Source of the DNA: ZC4RG25 sp041687075 | Lineage (GTDB): Bacteria > Pseudomonadota > Alphaproteobacteria > Rhizobiales > Hyphomicrobiaceae | Length of the DNA: 14,943 nucleotides | Assembly: GCA_041687075.1 (NCBI GenBank) | Contig: JAWLCO010000096.1 | Coordinates: 1 to 14,943, forward strand | Direction: 5' to 3' | Shown here: piece after piece, positions 1-6,632 of the stretch | How the letters are laid out: each line of letters starts with the position of its first letter | How positions within the stretch are numbered: the first letter of the stretch is position 1 | Made by a program: the position numbers and the translations under genes | The notes under the pieces: model-generated | The model's database searches: none | Seen by the model: the letters and a program-made list of their open reading frames with translations, nothing else | What the model was told of the DNA's origin: nothing

Positions 1-40
1 CACCCGCGGCATCGTCATAGGGCTACTCCTAGGATTATCC

Positions 41-784
41 CTAGGACTTCCGATGTTCCCGCCCAGCCGGCAAGGCGGCCCTCACCGGAGGGGTACGGTA
101 GGCTTGCGGGTTGATGCCGTTGAGTTTGCAGGTCTCGACCAGCGAGGCGATGGTCGCCCAGTGCTCGCCGCCGCCGTCGGATCCGGCGAGCGCGTTCTTG
201 CGGGTGAGCGCGATCGGCCGGATCGAGCGCTCAACGACGTTGGAGTCGATCTCGACGCGTCCGTCCTCGAGGAAGTGAGTGAGGCCCGGCCAGCGCGAGA
301 GGGCGTAGCAGATCGCCTCGGCGAGCTTGCTCTTCCGGCTGATCAGGCCAAGCTTCTCGCGCAGCCATGGCTCGAGGGCGTCCACGAGCAGCCGGGCCTT
401 CTCCTGGCGGATGGCGCGGCGCTCCTCGGCCGGGCGGCCGCGGATCTCGTCCTCGATCCGGTAGAGTCCGGCGATCCGGACGAGCGCCTCCGCGGCGATC
501 GGCGCCGGTCCTGCCGCTGCGAGTTCATAGAACCGGCGGCGCACATGCGCCCAGCAGAAGGCGAGGCGCACGGTGCTCTGCTCGGCGAGCCCGCGGTAGC
601 CCGCGTAGCCGTCCACCTGCAGCGTGCCGACGAAGCCGGCGAGGTGGCGGACGATGGTCTCGCCCTTGCGGTCCGGCGCGTAGAGATAGGCGATGCCGGG
701 CGGGTCGAGCCCGCCCCAGGGCCGGTCGTCGCGGGCATAGGCGAAGAGCTGGCCGGTCTTCGTCCGGCCACGGCCCGGATCGAA
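41..784 (-). pseudogene. IS66-family transposase (TnpC), C-terminal half, truncated
   Basis: The frame is open from an in-frame TAG (787-785) to a TAG at 43-41 and reads as the catalytic half of an IS66 transposase. It begins at FDPGRGRTKTGQLFAY and continues through DDRPWGGLDPPGIAYLYAPDRK, LQVDGYAGYRGLAEQS, CWAHVRRRFYELA, VEIDSNVVERSIRPIALTRKNAL and NGINPQAY. These are hallmark blocks of the DDE domain and C-terminal region of the family. The N-terminal half (zinc-binding and helix-turn-helix regions, and the first catalytic Asp block ADET) is missing. The last ~20 residues after NGINPQAY diverge from the usual ending with a DELLPW-like motif, so the tail is probably frameshifted or replaced. 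No tnpA/tnpB partners are visible. It is not expected to be functional, and the family assignment is firm. Confidence 0.88.
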
Positions 785-787
785 CTA

Positions 788-1270
788 CGAACCTCGTCGG
801 AGACGGACCGTCCATCGGCCTGGCGGCCGCGGATCTCGTCACCCATTCCGTGGAGGTCCGGCGATCCGGGCGAGCGCCACAATGGTGATCGACGCCGGTC
901 CGGACAGTGCGAGATCATGGAGCCGGCGGCGCACAAGCGACCAGAAAAAAGGCGAAGGCGGAACCGCGCTCTGCTCGGCGAGCGATCGATAGCCCGCATA
1001 CCGTCGACCTGGGCGTGCCGACAAAGCCGGGAACACGCCCTTGCCCCGCGACGACCGCCCAGTGTAGCGGGCTCGATCCGCCCGCGGCGCCTTTCCCACG
1101 CCGCAAGGCACCGCATGATCGAGACACCGTCCGCCACTTTGTCCGGCCGCTGCCTTTGTAGAGTACCGGCGCCGTCCTCTCGTCCGCGGACAGCTTGTCG
1201 GACGCCATCAGCCGCTTGAACCGCCGCTTGTGGACGGGCTTGAGGAGGAAGACGGACTTGCCTGCCGAGT
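788..1270 (-). pseudogene. Second, strongly decayed IS66 transposase remnant
   Basis: Reading the minus strand from about 1270 leftwards gives IS66-like patches scattered over different frames. First comes FLLKPVHKRRFKRL then ADERTAPVL and SGRTK, matching the family's RPLHERLLARLKAS / ADETTAPVLDPGRGRTK block. Then come PGFVGT, YAGYRSLAEQSAV, VRRRLHDLALSGPASI, ARIAG and finally DEIRGRQAD. The last patches align residue by residue with the neighbouring remnant (YAGYRGLAEQSTV, VRRRFYELAAAGPAPI, VRIAG, DEIRGRPAE). At DNA level about 828-1035 resembles 434-640. Several frameshifts and many substitutions show it is an older relic in the same orientation. Its left edge meets the first remnant at about 785. 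The exact right edge is uncertain. Confidence 0.72.
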
Positions 1271-1594
1271 GTGGTTCTCCGTTAACACTGAAATTAACCA
1301 TGCGCTGACCCGACCGACATGCTTCGCGGGACGCCCTCCTGTGACCGTTCAATGTGGTCAATACACGGACGCATTGACCCGAATCGCGGATGGAAGTGGC
1401 GATGTTCTGTCGATGAACCTGTGCTCCTAACGAGCTCCAGGCCATGCAGCGCGCCGGCGCGTCTCGGGGTCCTGAAAGCGAAAAACCCTTGTTTATCAGA
1501 GTTTTGCTTGGCGCCATGAGCGCCATGCAGTTGCGTGGAGGTGACACGTAAGGCTTAAGCGTTAACCATTACATCTGGTGGCTGCATCTGGCGG

Positions 1595-1624
1595 TTGACT
1601 AAATGCATCTTAAAATTCTATTAA
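1595..1624 (+). promoter_or_regulatory. Candidate sigma70-type promoter for flp
   Basis: TTGACT (1595-1600) and TATTAA (1619-1624) are separated by 18 bases and resemble -35 and -10 elements. The -10 overlaps the right half of the TTAA-N7-TTAA site, an arrangement that could mean repression by whatever binds there. Alternatively the true start site lies further downstream and CtrA sits at -35, but I see no A/T-rich -10 about 17 bp after the site. The prediction is weak. Confidence 0.35.
1610..1624 (+). promoter_or_regulatory. Putative CtrA binding site, TTAA-N7-TTAA
   Basis: TTAA at 1610-1613 and TTAA at 1621-1624 are separated by exactly seven bases, the consensus of the alphaproteobacterial cell-cycle regulator CtrA. 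A second pair, TTAA 1555-1558 and TTAACC 1562-1567, lies about 50 bp upstream with a 3-base gap and could be degenerate half-sites. In Caulobacter the pilin gene pilA is under CtrA control, so the position about 110 bp before the flp start codon is meaningful. The match is seen directly; binding and the direction of regulation are inferred. Confidence 0.5.
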
Positions 1625-1732
1625 ATGACTGTAGCCGCTGGGCCACCGGCGTCGAAGGTGGGGCGGGGAAAAAGGAATTGGGTCCTTGACTCCAAGAGTT
1701 TCCATCAGCGGCCAGTGAAAAGGATATTAGCC

Positions 1733-1927
1733 ATGAAGATGCTTTCCAAGTTCGCCGTCGCCTTCGTCAAGGACGAGGAGGGTGCGGCCCTCACCGAGTA
1801 CCTGGTCCTGATCGGCCTGATCACCGCGGCTGCCGTTGCCGCCACCATCCTGTTCGGCAACACGCTTGCGAACACCTTCAACGACTGGTCGACTTGGATT
1901 GGAACCAACCTCAACGCGCCGACCTGA
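1733..1927 (+). CDS. flp: Flp/Fap-type major pilin
   Basis: This encodes a 64-residue prepilin of the Flp (type IVb) class, the subunit of the Tad pilus. A short charged leader (MKMLSKFAVAFVKDEEG) ends in Gly, followed by AALTEYLVLIGLI. The prepilin peptidase would cut after Gly17, and the Glu-Tyr pair (positions 22-23) is the conserved Flp motif needed for processing and assembly. A hydrophobic helix runs through about residue 42, followed by a short polar tail ending NAPT. The ATG at 1733 is chosen because AAAAGGA (1718-1724) sits 8 bases upstream and the leader length is typical; an in-frame ATG at 1625 would add an unrelated 36-residue extension. The gene is followed by a strong hairpin and then cpaB, as expected for a highly expressed first gene of a tad operon. 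Confidence 0.93.
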   Translation: MKMLSKFAVAFVKDEEGAALTEYLVLIGLITAAAVAATILFGNTLANTFNDWSTWIGTNLNAPT

Positions 1928-1950
1928 TCCGACGTAGTCCTCGCGGCAAC

Positions 1951-1987
1951 GGCAAGGGCGGATCTCCGCCCTTGCCGCCTCTTTTCC
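1951..1987 (+). terminator. Hairpin terminator/attenuator after flp
   Basis: GGCAAGGGCGGA (1951-1962) and TCCGCCCTTGCC (1965-1976) are perfect 12-base inverted arms around two bases (realistically 11 bp with a 4-base loop). A T-rich run, CTCTTTTCCTT, follows at 1979-1989. It lies between flp and cpaB, where partial termination would make much more pilin mRNA than assembly-machine mRNA. Confidence 0.7.
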
Positions 1988-2012
1988 TTCCCGGATTGCG
2001 GGAGTGACCACC

Positions 2013-2948
2013 ATGCGTTTCAGCACGATTATCATAACCCTGGCTGCCATTGTCCTGGGCCTCGGCGCGGTGATGATGACGAGGGCATATCTCGAGAACC
2101 AGCGCCAGATGCTGGCGGAGCAGGGGAAGGGTGACGAGGTCGCCGAGACGCTCGTGGTCGCTTCCGAGGCGCTCCGGTTCGGCCAGCGCCTGACCCCCAC
2201 TGTTCTCCGCGAGATCCCCTGGCCGGTCGGCCAGCGGCCGGCGGGCAGCTTCACTACCATCGAGGAAATGATCGCCGAGGGCGATCGCTTCGTCCTGCAG
2301 CCGATCGAGGCCGCGGAGCCGGTTCTCACTGGCAAGATCACGGGCGCCGGCCAGCGCGCCACGCTGTCCGCCACCCTCGAGGACGGGATGAAGGCGATGG
2401 CGATCCGGGTCAACGACGTCAACGGCGTCGCCGGCTTCGTCCTGCCGGGCGACCGCGTGGACATCCTGCTGATCCGGGCGGAGAACGAGAACACTTTCGT
2501 CGACGTGCTGCTGCAGGGCGTCAAGGTGATCGCCATAGACCAACTGGCCGACGAGCGAAGCGAGCAGCCTTCCGTCGCCCGCACCGTGACACTCGAGGTC
2601 AACACGGAGATGGCTCAGCGCTTGACGCTGGCGCAGGCCGTGGGCCAACTGTCGCTTGCGCTACGTCAGGTTGCATCGCCGGATATCGAGGAGACCCGCC
2701 GGGTCAGTCTTGCGGACCTGACAGCCACCTCCTCGCAGGACATCGTGCCGGCTTCGGCCGTGGCCGACGAGGACCGGTTCCGGGAGATCGAGGCGCTCGT
2801 CACCGACGTGGGCTCTTCCCTCGGGAACCGGATTGAAGGAATAAAGCAAGAATTGAATGCGAAGGTGCAGCCGAGCCCGTCCAGCATGGCGGTGATCAAC
2901 GTCTACCGTAACGCCCAGCGCACTGAGTATCCGGTAGAGGCCGAGTAA
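2013..2948 (+). CDS. cpaB: Tad pilus assembly protein CpaB/RcpC
   Basis: This encodes a 311-residue inner-membrane-anchored periplasmic protein that works with the secretin CpaC in the Tad pilus. The N-terminus has a single membrane anchor (residues 5-22). A SAF domain follows at about 46-109 (LVVASEALRFGQRLTP...LREIPWP), then the RcpC/CpaB domain at about 118-225, including GMKAMAIRVNDVNGVAGFVLPGDRVDIL, VLLQGVKVIAID and VTLEVNTEMAQRLTLAQAVGQLSLALR. The tail (about 250-311) is polar and may be coiled. The ATG at 2013 is preferred over the in-frame GTG at 2004 because GGGAG (2000-2004) is correctly spaced for it. cpaC follows after 12 bases, so the two are co-transcribed. Confidence 0.9.
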   Translation: MRFSTIIITLAAIVLGLGAVMMTRAYLENQRQMLAEQGKGDEVAETLVVASEALRFGQRLTPTVLREIPWPVGQRPAGSFTTIEEMIAEGDRFVLQPIEAAEPVLTGKITGAGQRATLSATLEDGMKAMAIRVNDVNGVAGFVLPGDRVDILLIRAENENTFVDVLLQGVKVIAIDQLADERSEQPSVARTVTLEVNTEMAQRLTLAQAVGQLSLALRQVASPDIEETRRVSLADLTATSSQDIVPASAVADEDRFREIEALVTDVGSSLGNRIEGIKQELNAKVQPSPSSMAVINVYRNAQRTEYPVEAE

Positions 2949-2960
2949 GGGGACGACTTC

Positions 2961-4460
2961 ATGATCGAGATGCGGGGGATGAACTGCGCGCATCTGACCG
3001 GCGGCCCGGCGGACAATCGTCCGCCGCGGCCGTCGCGTCTTGCGACGCTGGGATGCGGCGCTCTCGCCGTGGCCATGGCGGCTCTCGTGGCCCTCCCGGT
3101 GGTGGTCGCGGCCACGCCGGCGGCGGCTCAGGAGGAGCTGATCCAGCTGGTCCAGGGCAGGGCCTCGACGGTCAGGGTAGCGCCCTACACGACGGTAACC
3201 GTCGAGACGGACACGCCTTTCGCCAACCTGGTGGTGGGCCGTCCGGAGATCGCCGACGCGCTCCCGCTCTCCAACACCTCGCTCTATATCCAGGGCAACG
3301 AGGTCGGCCGGACCAACATCTCGGTCTACGACGAGGCCAAGCAGCTGATCGGCGTGATCGACGTGGTCGTCGAGATCGACGTCACCGAGCTGCGCCGGGC
3401 GATCACCAGCATCGCGCCGCGCTCCAACGTCGCCGTCGACCTTGTCAACGGCCAGATCCGCCTCTCCGGCCAGGTGCCGGACGGGGCCGCCCTGTCGCAG
3501 ATCCTCGACGTCGCCCGCCAGTACGGCGGCGACGGGGTGATGAACGCGATCCGTGTGACGGATTCGCAACAGGTGATGCTCGAAGTGCGTTTCCTCGAGG
3601 CGAGCCGTGACAGCGGCCGCGAGCTCGGGGTGGGGTTCGCCGGCCGCGGCAACGACACCAACTTCAACATCGGCGACGTGGCGGCCGCTGCAAGCATAGG
3701 TTACGTCAACCCCTTCAGCAGCCTGATCACCGAGATCATCGACCAGTCCGGCCTGTCGGTGGACCTCGTCATCCGCGCGCTCGAGACCAAGGGCGCGGTC
3801 CGCCGCCTCGCCGAGCCGAACCTCGTGGCCCTCTCCGGCCAGACCGCCGGCTTCCTCGCCGGCGGCGAGGTGCCGGTGCCGCAGGTAACGGGCGAGGGCG
3901 ACGTGGACGTCGAGTTCAAGGAATTCGGCGTCGTGCTCAACTTCACGCCGGTGGTGCTGGACGACAGCCTGGTCAACGTGAACCTCGTCGCCGAGGTCAG
4001 CGAGGTGGACTTCTCCAACGCGGTCGTCGTCAACGGGGTGCCGGTTCCGGGCTTCGCCACCCGCCGGACCAACACCTCGGTGGAACTCCGCGACGGGCAG
4101 AGCTTCGCGGTGTCGGGCCTCCTGCAGTCCACGAACGCCAAGGTCCAGAACCAGGTGCCCTGGCTCGGCCAGGTGCCGGTGCTCGGCGCGCTGTTCCGCT
4201 CCTCCGAGTTCCAGAAGCGGGAGACGGACCTCGTCGTCATCGTGACGCCGCACATTGTCCGGCCGACCGGACCGAACCAGGTGCTCCGCACGCCGCTGGA
4301 CGGCTCGCGCACGGCAAACGATGCGGAATTCTTCCTGCTCGGCATGCTCGAGATCAGCGACGACATGATCAACAACTTCGAGACCGGCGCCGGCATCGCG
4401 GGCCCCTACGGCCACATCCTCGAACTGCCGGCTGCCGACGTCGTCGCGGTGAAGAAGTGA
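2961..4460 (+). CDS. cpaC: Tad pilus outer-membrane secretin CpaC/RcpA
   Basis: This encodes a 499-residue secretin forming the outer-membrane channel for the pilus. A long signal peptide (hydrophobic core about 27-55, probable cleavage near ATPAAAQ/EE) leads into an N-terminal pilus-secretin domain (about 58-140, with VNVAP-like RVAPYTTVTVETDTPFANL). A BON-like segment follows (about 140-200, NVAVDLVNGQIRLSGQVPD). The secretin domain occupies about 205-435, with AVRRLAEPNLVALSGQTAGF, GGEVPVPQ, FGVVLNFTPVVLDDSLVNV, RRTNTSVELRDGQSFAVSGLL, WLGQVPVLGALFRS and the closing DLVVIVTPHIVRP. The start at 2961 is preceded by AAGGGG at 2947-2952; an internal ATG six codons later is an alternative. The stop overlaps a GTG of the next frame, indicating tight coupling. 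Confidence 0.94.
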   Translation: MIEMRGMNCAHLTGGPADNRPPRPSRLATLGCGALAVAMAALVALPVVVAATPAAAQEELIQLVQGRASTVRVAPYTTVTVETDTPFANLVVGRPEIADALPLSNTSLYIQGNEVGRTNISVYDEAKQLIGVIDVVVEIDVTELRRAITSIAPRSNVAVDLVNGQIRLSGQVPDGAALSQILDVARQYGGDGVMNAIRVTDSQQVMLEVRFLEASRDSGRELGVGFAGRGNDTNFNIGDVAAAASIGYVNPFSSLITEIIDQSGLSVDLVIRALETKGAVRRLAEPNLVALSGQTAGFLAGGEVPVPQVTGEGDVDVEFKEFGVVLNFTPVVLDDSLVNVNLVAEVSEVDFSNAVVVNGVPVPGFATRRTNTSVELRDGQSFAVSGLLQSTNAKVQNQVPWLGQVPVLGALFRSSEFQKRETDLVVIVTPHIVRPTGPNQVLRTPLDGSRTANDAEFFLLGMLEISDDMINNFETGAGIAGPYGHILELPAADVVAVKK

Positions 4461-4468
4461 GAGCCGAA

Positions 4469-4738
4469 ATGAAGATCCTGTCCCTTGCCCTCGCTCTCGC
4501 CGCGCCGGTCGTCCTCGGAGGCTGCGCCGACTACCTCAACAACCGCGACACCGTGACCTTCGGGGCCGGCGACGCCCAGGCGTTCAACCGGGCCTCCCAT
4601 GTCGTCGACCCCTGGAACCGGGATTCGCACAACACGGCGATCGCATCCGACGGGCAGTGGGTGGACGCGGCGCAGCGTCGCCGCCTCATCCTCGTCCCGG
4701 CCGGGACGGCGGCGCCTGCACCCGCGGCGAGCCCCTGA
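4469..4738 (+). CDS. Small Tad-locus lipoprotein
   Basis: This encodes an 89-residue predicted lipoprotein. The N-terminus MKILSLALALAAPVVLGGC is a lipoprotein signal peptide with lipobox LGGC (Cys19). The mature part contains RDTVTFGAGDAQAFNRAS and VDPWNRDSHNTAIASDGQ, a pattern I recall from short lipoproteins that sit between cpaC and cpaE in rhizobial-type tad loci. The end is Ala/Pro-rich. It occupies the position where Caulobacter has CpaD but is far shorter than CpaD (about 200 residues or more), so I do not give that symbol. It may act as a secretin-associated pilotin-like factor (inference). The ATG at 4469 is preferred; a GTG at 4457 overlapping the cpaC stop would add four residues before the signal peptide. 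Confidence 0.72.
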   Translation: MKILSLALALAAPVVLGGCADYLNNRDTVTFGAGDAQAFNRASHVVDPWNRDSHNTAIASDGQWVDAAQRRRLILVPAGTAAPAPAASP

Positions 4739-4844
4739 GGGCTCCGGACAGCGGCATTTATTCTGAGCATCCGCCTCGGCGGCGCTCCGGCGCCGGACGG
4801 CACTGCCTTGCCGAGGCGCCAGCAACGGAAGGCTGATCGAGCGC

Positions 4845-6002
4845 ATGGCCGAGACGCGACCTGCCAGGAAATCCAAGCAGACGGTTCTCGCCGTCTCCGC
4901 CGACAGGACGTGGCTCCAGTCGCTGGTGCGCGCGCTCTCGGCGGTGCCGGAGATCGAGCCGAAGGCGGTCGACATGGCCGCCTTCCTCGACGGCAAGTTC
5001 GACCGCGGGGCGGTGGACGCCATCGTGATGGACATCGACGACGGAGCGGCGTTGAGGGACGAGCGGCTGTTCAGCCTCCGCCAGGACCTCGGCAAGGCGC
5101 CGATGGTGGTGCTCTCGGGCCAGTTGCCGCACGATCTCGCCCGCCAGCTGGTTCGGCTCGGCAGCACCGACTGGCTGCAGAAGCCGCTCGAACTTCGCCA
5201 GATCGTCGACGCCGTCACGCCGATGCTCCGGGTCAAGGTCGCCGGCGGCAACAAGGTCTTCGCGGTGATGTCCTGCGTCGGCGGGGCAGGGGGCACCAGC
5301 CTGTCGATCGTGGCGGCCCACACCATCGCCCGGCAGATGGGCAGCGCGCCCGACCGCTGTGCGCTCGTCGACCTCGACTTCACCAAGGGCTCCTGCGGCA
5401 TCTATCTCGATGTCCAGAACGACGTCGAACTCGCCAGCTTCGTGGACAATCCCCAGCGCGTCGACGCGGAGTTCATGGACCTCGTGCGCCGCGACTACCG
5501 CGACCGCTTTGCCGTCTTCTCCTTCGCCCGGCCCGACCTCTCCTATGCCCGCAACGGCGAGGAGTTCGTGCTCAGGATGATGGACGTGCTGGCGTTCCAG
5601 TTCCGCAACACGGTGATAGACATCCCCTTCCACTACACCCCCTGGCGGGACCGCATCCTCGAGGCGGCGGACGGCGTGATGCTGGTGACGGAGCTGACGA
5701 TCCCGTCCGTGCGGCAGGCGCAGCTGGTTCTCGAGGGCATCCGGCCGCGCCGCACCGGCGCGGGCGGGGTCGCCGTGGTCGTCAACCGCCACCGCTCGAA
5801 GCTGTTTTCCCGGGCGATCGGGCACAAGGACCTGGTGAAGACCTTCGAGGGGGCGTCCGTGCACTACGTGCCGGACGACTGGTCCACCCTGCAGGACGCC
5901 ATCAACCGCGGCATCGCGGCCCCGGACGCCGGTCCAAGGTCGGCCTTCGTCAAGAAGGCGGCCGCGCCGATCGCGAAGATGCTGGCGAGGGAGAAGGCAT
6001 GA
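4845..6002 (+). CDS. cpaE: Pilus localisation ATPase-like protein CpaE/TadZ
   Basis: This encodes a 385-residue protein with the CpaE/TadZ architecture: an N-terminal receiver-like domain (about 14-128) and a ParA/MinD-type domain (about 135-370) that places the Tad machine at its cellular site. The receiver part keeps a plausible phospho-acceptor Asp63 in VMDID and a Lys113-Pro114 pair (LQKP). The ATPase part opens with FAVMSCVGGAGGTSLS. This corresponds to the deviant Walker A but has Gly where the GK lysine should be and no signature lysine at its start. ALVDLDF (173-179) is the Walker B-like strand. VYVPDDWSTLQDAINRG-type residues near the end (HYVPDDW...DAINRG) are typical of CpaE. The ATG at 4845 has only a poorly spaced GGAAGG upstream. 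The stop overlaps the next start by four bases (ATGA). Confidence 0.88.
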   Translation: MAETRPARKSKQTVLAVSADRTWLQSLVRALSAVPEIEPKAVDMAAFLDGKFDRGAVDAIVMDIDDGAALRDERLFSLRQDLGKAPMVVLSGQLPHDLARQLVRLGSTDWLQKPLELRQIVDAVTPMLRVKVAGGNKVFAVMSCVGGAGGTSLSIVAAHTIARQMGSAPDRCALVDLDFTKGSCGIYLDVQNDVELASFVDNPQRVDAEFMDLVRRDYRDRFAVFSFARPDLSYARNGEEFVLRMMDVLAFQFRNTVIDIPFHYTPWRDRILEAADGVMLVTELTIPSVRQAQLVLEGIRPRRTGAGGVAVVVNRHRSKLFSRAIGHKDLVKTFEGASVHYVPDDWSTLQDAINRGIAAPDAGPRSAFVKKAAAPIAKMLAREKA

Positions 6003-6583
6003 CCAAATCCGACCAGCGCCGACCGTCGCGCCGCGGCCTCCTCGCCGCGGCAGGATTGTTCGCTGTCGCAACGCTCGCCGGCGGAGCCCGGGCCTCGGCG
6101 GCCGCGCCGGAAGCCGTCCCGCGGACGCTGGGACCGAGCTACCGCAGCGAGATCGCACTCGATACCGACCACGCGCCCGGCACGATCCTGATCTCCTCGA
6201 CGGAGAAGACCCTCGACCTCGTCCTCGGCGGTGGCCGCGCCCTGCGCTACCGGATCGGCGTCGGCCGCGAGGGCTTCGGCTGGACGGGGACGGCCAGGGT
6301 CGGCGCAAAGGCGGAGTGGCCCTTCTGGCGGCCGCCGGCGGAGATGAAGGTCCGCCAGCCCGAGCTTCCCGACGAGGTGCCGCCGGGGCCGTTCAACCCG
6401 CTCGGCGCCCGGGCGATCTATCTCCACGACGGGGGACGCGACACGCTCTATCGGATCCACGGGACCAACGATCCGGAGACGATCGGGACAGAAAGTTCAT
6501 CGGGATGTTTCCGGATGACCAACACCGACGTGATCGATCTTTACCAACGCGTAAGTTTAGGCGCGCTGATCGTGGTCAGATAG
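5999..6583 (+). CDS. YkuD-family L,D-transpeptidase with Tat-like signal
   Basis: This encodes a 194-residue protein whose C-terminal half is an ErfK/YbiS/YcfS/YnhG (YkuD) catalytic domain. These enzymes use an active-site Cys to cross-link peptidoglycan stems or attach proteins to them in the periplasm. The catalytic signature is clear: His154 in RIHGTNDPETIG and Cys170-x-Arg172 in SSSGCFRMTNTDVIDLY. The N-terminus has SRRGLLAAAGLF followed by a hydrophobic stretch and Ala-rich cleavage region (RASAAA), fitting a twin-arginine signal peptide. Its ATG overlaps the cpaE stop (ATGA, 5999-6002), so it is translationally coupled to the pilus operon. An L,D-transpeptidase is not a standard Tad component; a role in opening or reinforcing the wall for the pilus is inferred. 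Enzyme family is certain, substrate unknown. Confidence 0.92.
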   Translation: MTKSDQRRPSRRGLLAAAGLFAVATLAGGARASAAAPEAVPRTLGPSYRSEIALDTDHAPGTILISSTEKTLDLVLGGGRALRYRIGVGREGFGWTGTARVGAKAEWPFWRPPAEMKVRQPELPDEVPPGPFNPLGARAIYLHDGGRDTLYRIHGTNDPETIGTESSSGCFRMTNTDVIDLYQRVSLGALIVVR

Positions 6584-6619
6584 GGCGTTTTTGATTATTG
6601 TTTCTTTAATGTGATCCCC

Positions 6620-6626
6620 AAGGAGG
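6620..6626 (+). promoter_or_regulatory. Strong ribosome binding site for cpaF
   Basis: AAGGAGG at 6620-6626 is a full anti-Shine-Dalgarno match, six bases before the cpaF ATG (6633). It is the strongest such site in the pilus locus and lies in a 49-base A/T-rich gap after the L,D-transpeptidase gene. Confidence 0.75.
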
Positions 6627-6632
6627 AACACG

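Larger units (their letters stand above)
1271..1732. other. Gene-free interval upstream of the pilin gene
   Basis: I see no convincing coding sequence here. Frames that stay open across 1271-1547 on either strand have no recognisable motif and no clear ribosome binding site. The right part becomes A/T-rich (about 1540-1630) and carries the putative CtrA site and a sigma70-like promoter listed separately. From about 1630 to 1732 the sequence would be the pilin 5' untranslated leader. The leader contains a small complementary pair, AAGGA (about 1673-1677) with TCCTT (1683-1687), of unknown importance. Confidence 0.5.

Noticed and set aside
1..46. Inverted repeat TCCTAGG (27-33) / CCTAGGA (40-46) and a minus-strand ATG at 18
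   Set aside because: The arms are short and self-palindromic, and the possible gene start has only six codons in the window, so neither can be assigned.
53..1219. A 388-codon plus-strand frame over the left border
   Set aside because: It is antisense to the IS66 remnants, which have recognisable transposase motifs on the minus strand.
2661..4415. A 584-codon open frame on the minus strand opposite cpaC
   Set aside because: It is rich in Asp, His, Val and Arg, the usual antisense shadow of a GC-rich gene, and lacks any motif. cpaC on the plus strand is unambiguous.
4808..6583. A 591-codon open frame on the plus strand covering cpaE and the L,D-transpeptidase
   Set aside because: Its last third is the transpeptidase frame, but the first two thirds are an Arg/Gly/Pro-rich read-through of cpaE in another frame. 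cpaE has clear homology and the transpeptidase has its own ATGA start.
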